In this document: positions 17,500 through 25,966 of the stretch, in pieces | Layout: each line of letters starts with the position of its first letter | Position numbering within the stretch: the first letter of the stretch is position 1 | DNA from: Bacteroidota bacterium | GTDB lineage: Bacteria; Bacteroidota; Bacteroidia; Chitinophagales; Chitinophagaceae | Assembly (NCBI GenBank): GCA_018267575.1 | Contig: JAFDYF010000069.1 | Span: 62,001-126,000 of the forward strand | Direction of reading: 5' to 3' | DNA length: 64,000 nucleotides | The notes under the pieces: generated by a model | Databases searched by the model: none | What the model was told of the DNA's origin: nothing | What the model saw: the letters and a program-made list of their open reading frames with translations, nothing else | Position numbers and translations under genes: made by a program

Positions 17500-18843
17500 T
17501 TATTTTCTTTTTGCTTGGGCCCTGGCAATAGCAGCTTCCAGCACGGACAAACCTTCCTGTAATTGCTCATCAGTGATCACGATTGGCGGTAACAAACGGA
17601 TACAATTGCTAAACAGACCAGCACGAATCATAATCAATCCATTTGCTACCGCATCTTTGATGATTTCCAAAGTGGCTTCGGCATCTGGCTCTTTACTATC
17701 CCGATCCTTCACAAATTCTACCAAACGCATGGCGCCGATTCCACGAACATCCCCAATCAAACTATATTTGGTTTTCCATTTTTCCAATGTGGTGCGAATC
17801 GTTTCGCCAACCTCATTCACCCTCTTCAAGAATGCATCACTCTTCAAAATTTTTATGGCTTCAATGGCAGCGACACAAGCCAATGGGCTACCGCCATAAG
17901 TGCCACCCACGCCTCCCAAATGCGGCGCATCCATTATTTCTGCTTTTCCAGTGATGGCGCTGATTGGCATTCCTGCGCCAATTGATTTTGCGCTCACAAC
18001 AATATCGGGTATCACCCCGCTATGCTCAACCGCAAATAGTTTTCCTGTTCTTCCTGCTCCACACTGAATCTCATCCGCAATAAAAACGATACCATGCCTA
18101 TCGCATACTTCACGAAGCTTATGAAGATAAGCCGCCGGGATAGGCAGAAAACCTCCCTCACCTTGAACGGGCTCAATAATAATTGCCGCCAAAGAATCCG
18201 CATCTACTTGCGAAATAAATGCTTCGTCCAATTTCTTGATACAATAGTTCACATATTCTTCTTCACTCAGCCCATCAATCCCTCGATAAGTATTGGGGGC
18301 TGGGATACGATAGATATCGGAAACATAAGAACCAAAACCTTTTTTGAATAAAGCATATTTACTGGTAAGGCTCAACGTTAATAAAGTGCGACCATGATAA
18401 GCGCCCTCAAAGCATAATATGGCATTTCTCTTGGTATAGTATTTTGCGATATTTACCGCATTCTCTACTGCTTCGGAACCAGAATTGGCTAACAATGTCT
18501 TTTTGGGATAATTGCCAGGAACCACGCTATTGAGTAGTTCGGCTAGTTCCAGATAGGGTTCCATGGTTGTTACCAAAGAACAAGTGTGGATATATTTATC
18601 TAATTGTTCTTTGATGGCAGCTACTACATTTTCGTTTCGATGCCCAATATTGATCATGCCGATACCACCAGCAAAATCGATTAACTGATTTCCATCCACA
18701 TCCCAAACCAAAGCGCCTTCTGCTTTTTCTACTACTACATCCGTCGATTTGGCCAACCCTGATGGCAATGCATTTTTTCTTCTTTCCAAAGCGGCCTGGC
18801 TTTTGGGACCGGGCAAAGTTGTTTTTAATTGTATTTGAGCCAT
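17500..18843 (-). CDS. class III aminotransferase, GabT-like (copy 2)
   Basis: This 447-residue PLP enzyme of the omega-aminotransferase family has GSEAVENAVNIAKYYT near 120 for phosphate binding, IIEPVQGEGG, the aspartate in IADEIQCGAGRTG and the PLP lysine Lys286 in SAKSIGAGMP. GabT-type enzymes move the omega-amino group of GABA or related amines onto 2-oxoglutarate, giving a semialdehyde. The gene lies 8 bp after a GNAT acetyltransferase gene and 24 bp before the amidohydrolase. A second GabT-like gene lies in the same unit at 22940-24250. The two differ in sequence, so they probably act on different amines. Confidence 0.82.
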   Translation of the reverse strand: MAQIQLKTTLPGPKSQAALERRKNALPSGLAKSTDVVVEKAEGALVWDVDGNQLIDFAGGIGMINIGHRNENVVAAIKEQLDKYIHTCSLVTTMEPYLELAELLNSVVPGNYPKKTLLANSGSEAVENAVNIAKYYTKRNAILCFEGAYHGRTLLTLSLTSKYALFKKGFGSYVSDIYRIPAPNTYRGIDGLSEEEYVNYCIKKLDEAFISQVDADSLAAIIIEPVQGEGGFLPIPAAYLHKLREVCDRHGIVFIADEIQCGAGRTGKLFAVEHSGVIPDIVVSAKSIGAGMPISAITGKAEIMDAPHLGGVGGTYGGSPLACVAAIEAIKILKSDAFLKRVNEVGETIRTTLEKWKTKYSLIGDVRGIGAMRLVEFVKDRDSKEPDAEATLEIIKDAVANGLIMIRAGLFSNCIRLLPPIVITDEQLQEGLSVLEAAIARAQAKRK

Positions 18844-18851
18844 GATATAAA

Positions 18852-19271
18852 TTATATGTTTTTTGAAAAATGGTGACAGTTTAAAGTGAAGCCCTTTTTG
18901 AGATATAAACGGTGTGCATCAAATCGTTGGTAGCCGGAGTCCAAAGTCACGCAATGCAAACCCTCGGCTTTTGCCTTGGCGATTACATAATCCAAGAGTT
19001 TGCCTGCATATCCTTTGCCTCGGTACTCAGGAAGTGTGGAAAGATCATCTATATAATAATGTTTTCCATTATATAGAAATTGAAGATAACGGAAACCAAT
19101 AGCCGCTGCCGCTTTGCCGCCTTCCTCTATAAAAGCCAATTGATAACCCTCCTGAATCATTTCATTGATGCTGGGTACAAAATTTTCTTTTTGAAGATGT
19201 GGTCGCAATGCTAATAATACATCCCAACATTTTAGTACATCGCTCTCGTTTTCCGCTAATTTGATTTCCAT
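18852..19271 (-). CDS. small GNAT family N-acetyltransferase
   Basis: This 139-residue protein has the GNAT fold. It shows a beta4 strand (YYIDDLSTLPEYRG) followed by the acetyl-CoA loop RGKGYAGKLLDYV and a C-terminal YLKKGF. The length is normal for a single-domain GNAT. It would acetylate an amine, but the acceptor is unknown. The gene is packed between another GNAT gene (40 bp upstream) and a class III aminotransferase (8 bp downstream), which points to an amine-metabolism role such as N-acetylating an intermediate. Confidence 0.78.
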   Translation of the reverse strand: MEIKLAENESDVLKCWDVLLALRPHLQKENFVPSINEMIQEGYQLAFIEEGGKAAAAIGFRYLQFLYNGKHYYIDDLSTLPEYRGKGYAGKLLDYVIAKAKAEGLHCVTLDSGYQRFDAHRLYLKKGFTLNCHHFSKNI

Positions 19272-19311
19272 GCTGAATTCTTAGTTTGATATTTGATATT
19301 TAATTTTCAGG

Positions 19312-19971
19312 TCAAACCTTTTTGTTGATATCTAATTTTATCAGTACCCCATAATTTCCGCAAACCGGGTCGCTCACATAATCAGGGATGAGCGCTATCG
19401 GTTCAAAGCCTATTTTCATTTGGGTGGAAATTGTTGGGTCGAACCTTTTTCCCAATACCAATTCTTTGAAATATTCTTCTCCACTTATTTCACTGCTTAA
19501 AGCGCCAAATCCGCTCATCATACCGACTGTAAGTTGCCCCTTCAAGCCCAACTCTTTTGCAACTTCATGCCTGGCTCGGTATAAAGTTCTTGCCAAACCC
19601 ATTCCTCGATAATCTGGATGTACCCCAATGTCAAGACCATACAACCAATCTCCATTAGGGTCATGGTTGGTCATCCAACCTCCTGCAATGGTTTCTTTGA
19701 AAGTGTGATGATAATCGGAAAAATCAAATCTGCTCCGCATGCTAGATGTCATGCCAATCACTTTGACCTTATCGGTAATCACAAACTGCCCTTCGGGAAA
19801 TAATTCCAGATGTTTTAAATAATGTTTTGCTTTTATCAATTCATCATCGGCCAGTGTGGGAAAAACAATTTTTTGAAGTTCTTCCAATTGAATAACATGA
19901 TCCGGTAGCATATGCTGCACCACGAGGTCGTTGCTGATTTTTTTGTAGTATGGACTGATTTCTTTTAGCAT
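19312..19971 (-). CDS. GNAT family N-acetyltransferase, 219 residues
   Basis: This GNAT protein has an acetyl-CoA loop HPDYRGMGLARTLY near residue 120 preceded by a GLDIGV strand. It is longer than its neighbour, with an N-terminal helical part and a C-terminal extension that includes MKIGFEPIALIPDYV. This shape resembles the GNAT domain that in other bacteria is found next to or fused to nitrilase-type amidases, but no nitrilase is seen here. The start is 11 bp after the NhaC-like gene. The substrate is unknown, and the context suggests an amine or amino acid. Confidence 0.72.
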   Translation of the reverse strand: MLKEISPYYKKISNDLVVQHMLPDHVIQLEELQKIVFPTLADDELIKAKHYLKHLELFPEGQFVITDKVKVIGMTSSMRSRFDFSDYHHTFKETIAGGWMTNHDPNGDWLYGLDIGVHPDYRGMGLARTLYRARHEVAKELGLKGQLTVGMMSGFGALSSEISGEEYFKELVLGKRFDPTISTQMKIGFEPIALIPDYVSDPVCGNYGVLIKLDINKKV

Positions 19972-19982
19972 AATCGTTAGCT

Positions 19983-21371
19983 TTAGCTTACTGTGTACCC
20001 TAATATTAAATAGGCAATGCAGGAAAGTCCAAATGCAATAAAAGCATAGGGCATTTGAGCCAATCCGTTTTCAAGGTTATTGCATTCTGTGCTTTGCGAG
20101 GTGAGGATAGTGGCATCTGAATATAAACAAGCGTTGGCGCCAAACACACCTGCACTTACAATGGCACCACAGTTCAACAATACATTACTTCCCAAATGAT
20201 TGGCCAGTGGCACTACCAAGGGGATGGCCACGGCATAAAGCCCCCAAGAGGAACCGGTAGTAACCGCAATTACCGAAAGTGATGCAAATACGAGCAGGGG
20301 CAGCAATTGCTTGTTTACATATGGGGATACCCCATTCAATACAAATTGGGTAAGATGCATTTTATCATTGACATCCTTTAGTACATAGCTCATCATCAAT
20401 ATGGCCAATGCAAAGACCATACTATTGAATCCAGTAAAAACGGTTTCTGACAGTTGTTTGAAATTGCCCACTTTAATAATCATATAATAAAGAAAAGTGA
20501 ACACGACGGCTATCATCACTCCCTTCAATGCATCGATATCAAAATAAATGGTGGCTACCAGCAATACCAATATCGGCAATAGGAAATAAATCACTTTTCC
20601 TTTTTTCTTTTCATTCATCAGGGAAACGTCCAGTGGGGCTATCATGCCCAGTTCCATATTGGTGAGTTCTCCGGTTTCACGGGCATGGGTAGCTGCTTTT
20701 TTTAATCGGCCAAACCAAGGCAGGATGCCATAGATGAATAATGGAATAATCAGGACGGAGATATAGCCATAACAAATAAAGGGGATCATCTTCCAGTATA
20801 CTGACAAACCTGTAGAGCCTTTCGGAGCCACACCGGAAGATACCAAGATGGTGCCCACAAAAATAGTCCAGGTAGAAATGGGTACTACCACGCACAAAGG
20901 AGCGGCTGTAGTATTTACAATATAGGCCAACATTGAACGGGGTACCTTAAAGGCATCTGTTATTTTCCGCATGGACAGACCCACGGTTAAGGCGCTGAGA
21001 TAATCGTCCAAAAAAATACCCAGCCCCAAACCCCATGCACCCATTAAGGCACCACGCTGTGTTTTTATTTTGCTCAAGGCCCAGTCCCCAAATTTCATAG
21101 TGCCACCACTTCGAATCATCAACCCAATCAATGACCCATAAAGCCCACAGACCAGTATCACCCAAACAGAACCACCTTGACTAGGATCCCCAATGACACG
21201 CATCATCGAATCCACAAAATCAGTAAAAAAATTACTGTGGTTATGAATTGCAATCATCACAAACCCAACGAGGCAGCCAATCAGCAATGGCTCGAATGAG
21301 GTCCGCAACAGGATGGCGAGCACAACCACGACAAGTGGTGGTATCAATGCTAAAGCGCCGAAGTCTGCCAT
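19983..21371 (-). CDS. NhaC-family Na+/H+ antiporter-like transporter
   Basis: This 462-residue integral membrane protein has about eleven hydrophobic segments. It carries the NhaC-family patterns LGIFLDDYLSALTVG near 130 and the conserved TTAAPLCVVVPISTW segment. The family includes Na+/H+ antiporters and exchangers of organic acids or amino acids such as malate/lactate and arginine/ornithine. Being embedded in an aminotransferase and dehydrogenase operon, it may carry a substrate or by-product of the pathway rather than handle bulk sodium; that is inference. The gene follows the dehydrogenase by 99 bp. Confidence 0.75.
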   Translation of the reverse strand: MADFGALALIPPLVVVVLAILLRTSFEPLLIGCLVGFVMIAIHNHSNFFTDFVDSMMRVIGDPSQGGSVWVILVCGLYGSLIGLMIRSGGTMKFGDWALSKIKTQRGALMGAWGLGLGIFLDDYLSALTVGLSMRKITDAFKVPRSMLAYIVNTTAAPLCVVVPISTWTIFVGTILVSSGVAPKGSTGLSVYWKMIPFICYGYISVLIIPLFIYGILPWFGRLKKAATHARETGELTNMELGMIAPLDVSLMNEKKKGKVIYFLLPILVLLVATIYFDIDALKGVMIAVVFTFLYYMIIKVGNFKQLSETVFTGFNSMVFALAILMMSYVLKDVNDKMHLTQFVLNGVSPYVNKQLLPLLVFASLSVIAVTTGSSWGLYAVAIPLVVPLANHLGSNVLLNCGAIVSAGVFGANACLYSDATILTSQSTECNNLENGLAQMPYAFIAFGLSCIAYLILGYTVS

Positions 21372-21470
21372 ATTGATTTATGATTTGATATTTATAATGC
21401 TCAATTTCGTCAGTGATACTACCGAATCTTTAGTGATTATCCACCGATTGATTAATCTACACAATTCCTA

Positions 21471-22898
21471 TCAAACAGCAATGCTTATCAGTTTTTTCTC
21501 CATATACTCGTACAAACCATCACTACCACTTTCATGCCCCTGACCACTGTGGTTCCATCCGCCAAATGGAGACTCTGTGCCATGTGGCGCCCATTCATTG
21601 ATCCCAACAATCCCAAACGCAAGTCTTTCAGAAGCAAGGATGGCAGTCTTTAAATGATTGGTAAAAACATAGGCGGCTAAACCATATTCAGTGTCGTTGG
21701 CTTTGGCAATGGCATCATCCAAATCTTCAAAAGAGAAGATTGGGAGTACCGGACCAAAAATTTCATTGCGTGCCAAAACAGATTGTTGTGTAAGGTTGGC
21801 TACTACGGCTGGTTGCAGAAAATATCCATTGGGCAAATGTTCAGGAGTATTCCCGCCAGTAAGTATTTCTGCATTTTCTGTTTTTGCTTTCTTGAGCAGG
21901 TCAACCACATTTTCTTTTTGTTTTTTGGTAATCAGTGGCCCTACATTCACCCCATCCTCGAAACCCGTCCCCACTTTTAATTGGGAAACATATTTGGTAA
22001 CTGCTTCAGTAAATTTTTTGTAAATATTTTTATGTACGTAGAATCTTTGCGCAGCAATGCATACCTGCCCATTGTTTCGGAACCTGGCAATAGCGCTTGC
22101 TTTTGCAATAACTTCCACGTCTACATCATCAAAAATCAAAACAGGGGCATTGCCACCAAGTTCCAACGAAAGCTTTGTATGTGTTTTGGAAGCGCCATCC
22201 ATTAATATCTTTCCCACTCTGGTGCTTCCAGTAAAACTTATTTTTTTTAACAGCGGGTTGCTGAGCATTTCTTCACCAATCATTGGTGCATCGCCGATAA
22301 TTAGATTCAGAACTCCTTTGGGAAGTCCTGCTTCTGTCAATGCTTTTGTCATATGGAAAGCGGATAAGGGTGTGCTTTCGGAAGGCTTAGCTACCACAGA
22401 GCAACCAGCAGCAAGAGCAGCCGCCCAGGCGCGGGCTGGATTATAAGCCGGAAAATTCCAGGCAGTAATAATACCAATGACGCCCATTGGTTGCCATATC
22501 ACCGTGCTTCTTTTATCCAAACGGTTTGTGGGAATCACTTTTCCATATGACCTCTTTGCTTCTTCGGCATACCATTCAAACAAATTGGCAGCCACCGTCC
22601 ATTCGCCTTTTGCTTCTGCAAAGGGTTTGCCACTTTCCAATACCATGTCTTTGGCAAAGACCAGTATATTTTCCCTAATATAGTTGGATGCTTTTTTTAA
22701 AATATCTGCACGGGTATAGGGCGTAGTTTTACTCCATGCCTTGAAAGCTTCATGCGCAGCTTCAATAGCCACACGGGTATCTTCAGTACTGGCAAAACTC
22801 ATAGTGCCAATCGTTTCTTCCGTTGCCGGATTGATTAGGCTATAAGTTTGTTTGCTAATCGCATCCACCCATTCTCCGTTTATAAATTGCTTGTTCAT
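21471..22898 (-). CDS. gabD: NAD(P)+-dependent succinate-semialdehyde-type dehydrogenase
   Basis: This 475-residue aldehyde dehydrogenase has the catalytic glutamate in LELGGNAP near 250 and the catalytic cysteine in NNGQVCIAAQRF near 284. Cofactor-binding segments ITAWNFPAYNPARAW and GSTRVGK are present. Overall it matches the GabD/succinate-semialdehyde dehydrogenase group, which oxidises the semialdehyde made by GabT to the acid that enters the TCA cycle. It lies 41 bp after a GabT-like gene, a classic GABA-shunt pairing. Other omega-semialdehydes such as glutarate semialdehyde are possible substrates. Confidence 0.82.
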   Translation of the reverse strand: MNKQFINGEWVDAISKQTYSLINPATEETIGTMSFASTEDTRVAIEAAHEAFKAWSKTTPYTRADILKKASNYIRENILVFAKDMVLESGKPFAEAKGEWTVAANLFEWYAEEAKRSYGKVIPTNRLDKRSTVIWQPMGVIGIITAWNFPAYNPARAWAAALAAGCSVVAKPSESTPLSAFHMTKALTEAGLPKGVLNLIIGDAPMIGEEMLSNPLLKKISFTGSTRVGKILMDGASKTHTKLSLELGGNAPVLIFDDVDVEVIAKASAIARFRNNGQVCIAAQRFYVHKNIYKKFTEAVTKYVSQLKVGTGFEDGVNVGPLITKKQKENVVDLLKKAKTENAEILTGGNTPEHLPNGYFLQPAVVANLTQQSVLARNEIFGPVLPIFSFEDLDDAIAKANDTEYGLAAYVFTNHLKTAILASERLAFGIVGINEWAPHGTESPFGGWNHSGQGHESGSDGLYEYMEKKLISIAV

Positions 22899-22939
22899 TG
22901 ATTGAATTTAAAATTTGACAATCGGAATTGCCGAATTTG

Positions 22940-24250
22940 CTATTTAGTTAGCATGTTTAAGCCTTCTTCAATAATATCCAAACCCTTGTTCAATAAATTT
23001 TCTTCTATTACCAAGGGGCTCAATATCCGGATCACATTCCCGTTCACACCTGCATTGATTACAATGAGACCATTGGCAGCACAATAGCTGATGAGTTTTT
23101 TGCATAGCTCGGCATCGGGTTGAAAAGGATCTTTGTTTTTTACCAATTCAAAAGCCATCATGGCGCCGAGGCCACGTACATCCCCAATGGCAGAAAATTT
23201 ATTTTTCATTCTGTTGAAACGTTCCCTCACCATCATCCCTAATTTTTCACCGAGTGCATTGAGGTTGATTTGTTCCATGTAGTTGATCGTTGCCAAGGCG
23301 GCGGCACAACAAACAGGGTTGCCGGGGTAGGTTCCTCCAATGGTAGAGGGCTTACAAGCATCCATGATATGCGCTTTACCAATAACAGCACCAATCGGCA
23401 TACCACTACCCATACTTTTTGCCCAGGTAGAAATATCTGGAGTTACATCATAATGCTGGTAGGCCGCCCATTTACCGGTTCTTCCAAACCCGCTTTGTAC
23501 TTCATCCAATATGAGCAGGATGCCATACCGGTCGCAGATGGCTCTCAATCCTTGAAGGTATTTTTTCGGGACTACATGAAAGCCTCCTTCGCCCTGCACG
23601 GGTTCCATAATGATGGCTGCTACCTGTTCTGCAGGAACATGGGTATGGAAAAATTCTTCCAACTCACGTAAATGGATATCTGAAAACTCATCTAGATTCA
23701 ACCCATTACCATATCTGTAATATTCAGGGAATGGGATGCGGTACACTTCCGGTGCAAAAGGGCCGCATCCCAATTTGTAACCTACTTTCGATGTGAGTGT
23801 CATGGCCATCATGGTTCTGCCATGAAAAGCAGAACTATAACAAATGATGGCTTGTCTTCCTGTTGCCTGTCTGGCTATTTTTATTGCGTTCTCTACACTT
23901 TCGGCACCTGCATTCGTAAGCATCACTTTTGTTTGAGGCCCATGCGGTAGGAGGGTGGCCAGCTTTTCGGCCAATTGCATATAGAGGTCGTACGATGCCA
24001 CATTGAAACTGCAATGGATCATTGTGGCCGCTTGTTTAGCGATGGCCTCTACCACAGGCACGGGGCAATGCCCTGCATTCACCACACCAATGCCTCCAGC
24101 AAAGTCAATCATTTCCTTGCCATCTGCATCGGTGATGATGCTACCCTTTGCACTTACAGCCGTGGATGGATTGAATATACCAATGGCATTTGGCACAAAA
24201 CGTTTTCTTCTTTCTAAGATTTCTTCTGAATGTTTCATGGTTGTGATCAT
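22940..24250 (-). CDS. gabT: class III aminotransferase, GabT-like (copy 1)
   Basis: This 436-residue PLP-dependent omega-aminotransferase has TNAGAESVENAIKIARQATG near 110, MEPVQGEGGF, LILDEVQSGFGRTG and the PLP lysine Lys278 in WAKSMGSGMP. It should convert GABA or a close omega-amino acid to the semialdehyde for the GabD-like enzyme encoded 41 bp downstream. Start ATG 24250 is used here; ATG 24238 is also in frame. A 142-bp gap with nested inverted repeats separates it from the amine oxidase gene, so it may also have its own promoter. Confidence 0.85.
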   Translation of the reverse strand: MITTMKHSEEILERRKRFVPNAIGIFNPSTAVSAKGSIITDADGKEMIDFAGGIGVVNAGHCPVPVVEAIAKQAATMIHCSFNVASYDLYMQLAEKLATLLPHGPQTKVMLTNAGAESVENAIKIARQATGRQAIICYSSAFHGRTMMAMTLTSKVGYKLGCGPFAPEVYRIPFPEYYRYGNGLNLDEFSDIHLRELEEFFHTHVPAEQVAAIIMEPVQGEGGFHVVPKKYLQGLRAICDRYGILLILDEVQSGFGRTGKWAAYQHYDVTPDISTWAKSMGSGMPIGAVIGKAHIMDACKPSTIGGTYPGNPVCCAAALATINYMEQINLNALGEKLGMMVRERFNRMKNKFSAIGDVRGLGAMMAFELVKNKDPFQPDAELCKKLISYCAANGLIVINAGVNGNVIRILSPLVIEENLLNKGLDIIEEGLNMLTK

Positions 24251-24276
24251 GATTATTATTTTCTTGAATTGGTTTT

Positions 24277-24375
24277 ACCACAGAGGCAACGGAGGTTTTC
24301 ACAGAGGGGGAATAGAGTGTTAACTTAATTTTTTACTTGTTTTACCTCTGTGCCTACTTCATTTCCCTCTGTGGT
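24277..24375. repeat. nested inverted repeats (CCACAGAGG family)
   Basis: Four copies of one word are arranged symmetrically. ACCACAGAGG at 24277-24286 pairs perfectly with CCTCTGTGGT at 24366-24375, and CACAGAGG at 24300-24307 pairs with CCTCTGTG at 24345-24352. They fill the gap between the amine oxidase stop and the gabT start. A transcript could fold into a long interrupted hairpin. Words of this kind recur in intergenic repeats of many bacteria, so a mobile-repeat origin is possible. Confidence 0.6.
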
Positions 24376-24392
24376 TAAATAACCCCACCAAC

Positions 24393-25949
24393 TCATTGTT
24401 TGTTTTTCAAAATCTTTTCAGCGATCATCCCCGCCGCTACTCTTCCTGTTTGTGCCGCACCGTTCATATATCCTTGGAAATCCCTACTCACGTGCTCCCC
24501 TGCGAAATAAATATTGCCAACTGGTTCTGCTTCGTGACCTGCCAAACTGCTCCACTGCCCCTTTTTAAAAGCACTATAACCACCTTTCACCAAAGGATTG
24601 GTAGCCCAGCAATATTTTACATTGATATTATTATAGGCACTCGCTGCACCGGGATAAATCCGATCCAGACCTGGCACAAAATCTTTCACTATATCATCTG
24701 TTTTTCTTGTGTTCAATTCATCCCCAAAACGGCCGCCACCGAATACGGTAAAAGCTCCTTTTTGTTCTGACTGCATCTGGCTGCTGTCCCAACCACAACC
24801 AAATGAGGTGTCTGTGAAAGTATAACCTTGTTTTCCTTTTTTGCGCCAAGCTTTATTATCAAAGCCCATGATGAATTTACAACTATTGCCATATCCAATC
24901 TCATCAATGCATTTTCTTTTGCCAGCGGGCATATCCATCGTCCATTTGATATTTCTCAATATGGAAAAAGGGATTGCCATCAATACATAATCTGCTTGGA
25001 TTATTTTTTGTGTATCGTTGGACTGGAAAGATAAACTATACCCATTTCCGTTGTTTTTTTCAATGCCCTGTAGCTGGTGATTGAATAACACTTGTTGTTT
25101 TACCTTTTCATACAAGGCATCCGACAATTGCTGACTGCCTCCTTTGATTTTATACACTTCATGGTCATTGCCAAACATTTCATAATACCCCCCCGCAGAT
25201 GCTGGAGGCTCAAACATAATGAGGAAATTGATGGCGGATTGCTCTGATGCCTCCATGCCATATTCCCTTGTTAAAACCACGTTTATAAAATCAAATAGCC
25301 ATCCTTTGATACCGTTACCAGAAAGATATTCCGTAATGGATTGGTTGTCGAAATGCTGGAATTGGGCAGCGGTATGGTAACTGATTTTATCTGGTAGGGA
25401 TTTGATGTCCCTCATCAATCGCGGGATAAAAGGTTTGAAGGCATTTTTCAGTTCGAGGTTGGAGATTTGTTTCCCCTCAAAAAATAAGCATTTGGGTTCC
25501 AACCTGTCATTACGCAAATCATAAAATGATAGCCCCAGTTCCTTCACCAATTGAATAATATCATGATGGGAAGTATCTACAAATTCCCCTCCCAAATCCG
25601 TGTTGATGCCTTTGTCGAAAGCATCTTTCAGGGTAAACATTCTGCCACCAGCACGTACTGAAGCTTCATAAACTGTTGCATTGATGCCCTGTTTTTTTAA
25701 TTGATAACAAGCATTCAATCCAGCCATGCCCGCACCGATAATGGCTATTTTTTTATCAGTTTTAAAATGATTTTCTGATAACTGGAAATTCAGAAATGCA
25801 GGAAGCAATGCCATACTGCCAGCAGTGTATGCTGCATCAAGTAAAAAATTGCGCCGACTTTTTGAAAATGTTTCACAGGTATGCTTATCCTCTTTTAGGA
25901 GGTCTGCAAAAGCTTTTTTCAAAATATGACTAAGAGGGCTTCTAGACAT
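24393..25949 (-). CDS. Tat-exported flavin monoamine oxidase
   Basis: This 518-residue flavoprotein has a twin-arginine signal SRRNFLLD at 31-38 followed by a hydrophobic stretch (about 39-55), so folded, FAD-loaded export is expected. The FAD site is IIGAGMAG at 71-78, and VYEASVRAGGRM continues the dinucleotide-binding pattern. The C-terminal IYFAGEHVSRDFQGYMNGA is typical of amine oxidases and L-amino-acid oxidases. It would deaminate an amine to an aldehyde, with O2 or a quinone as acceptor. The 30 residues ahead of the RR pair are unusually long for a Tat leader. It begins 17 bp after SusD and precedes gabT, so it probably acts on what the SusCD pair takes up. Confidence 0.82.
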   Translation of the reverse strand: MSRSPLSHILKKAFADLLKEDKHTCETFSKSRRNFLLDAAYTAGSMALLPAFLNFQLSENHFKTDKKIAIIGAGMAGLNACYQLKKQGINATVYEASVRAGGRMFTLKDAFDKGINTDLGGEFVDTSHHDIIQLVKELGLSFYDLRNDRLEPKCLFFEGKQISNLELKNAFKPFIPRLMRDIKSLPDKISYHTAAQFQHFDNQSITEYLSGNGIKGWLFDFINVVLTREYGMEASEQSAINFLIMFEPPASAGGYYEMFGNDHEVYKIKGGSQQLSDALYEKVKQQVLFNHQLQGIEKNNGNGYSLSFQSNDTQKIIQADYVLMAIPFSILRNIKWTMDMPAGKRKCIDEIGYGNSCKFIMGFDNKAWRKKGKQGYTFTDTSFGCGWDSSQMQSEQKGAFTVFGGGRFGDELNTRKTDDIVKDFVPGLDRIYPGAASAYNNINVKYCWATNPLVKGGYSAFKKGQWSSLAGHEAEPVGNIYFAGEHVSRDFQGYMNGAAQTGRVAAGMIAEKILKNKQ

Positions 25950-25966
25950 GGTCTGTTACTGAAACA

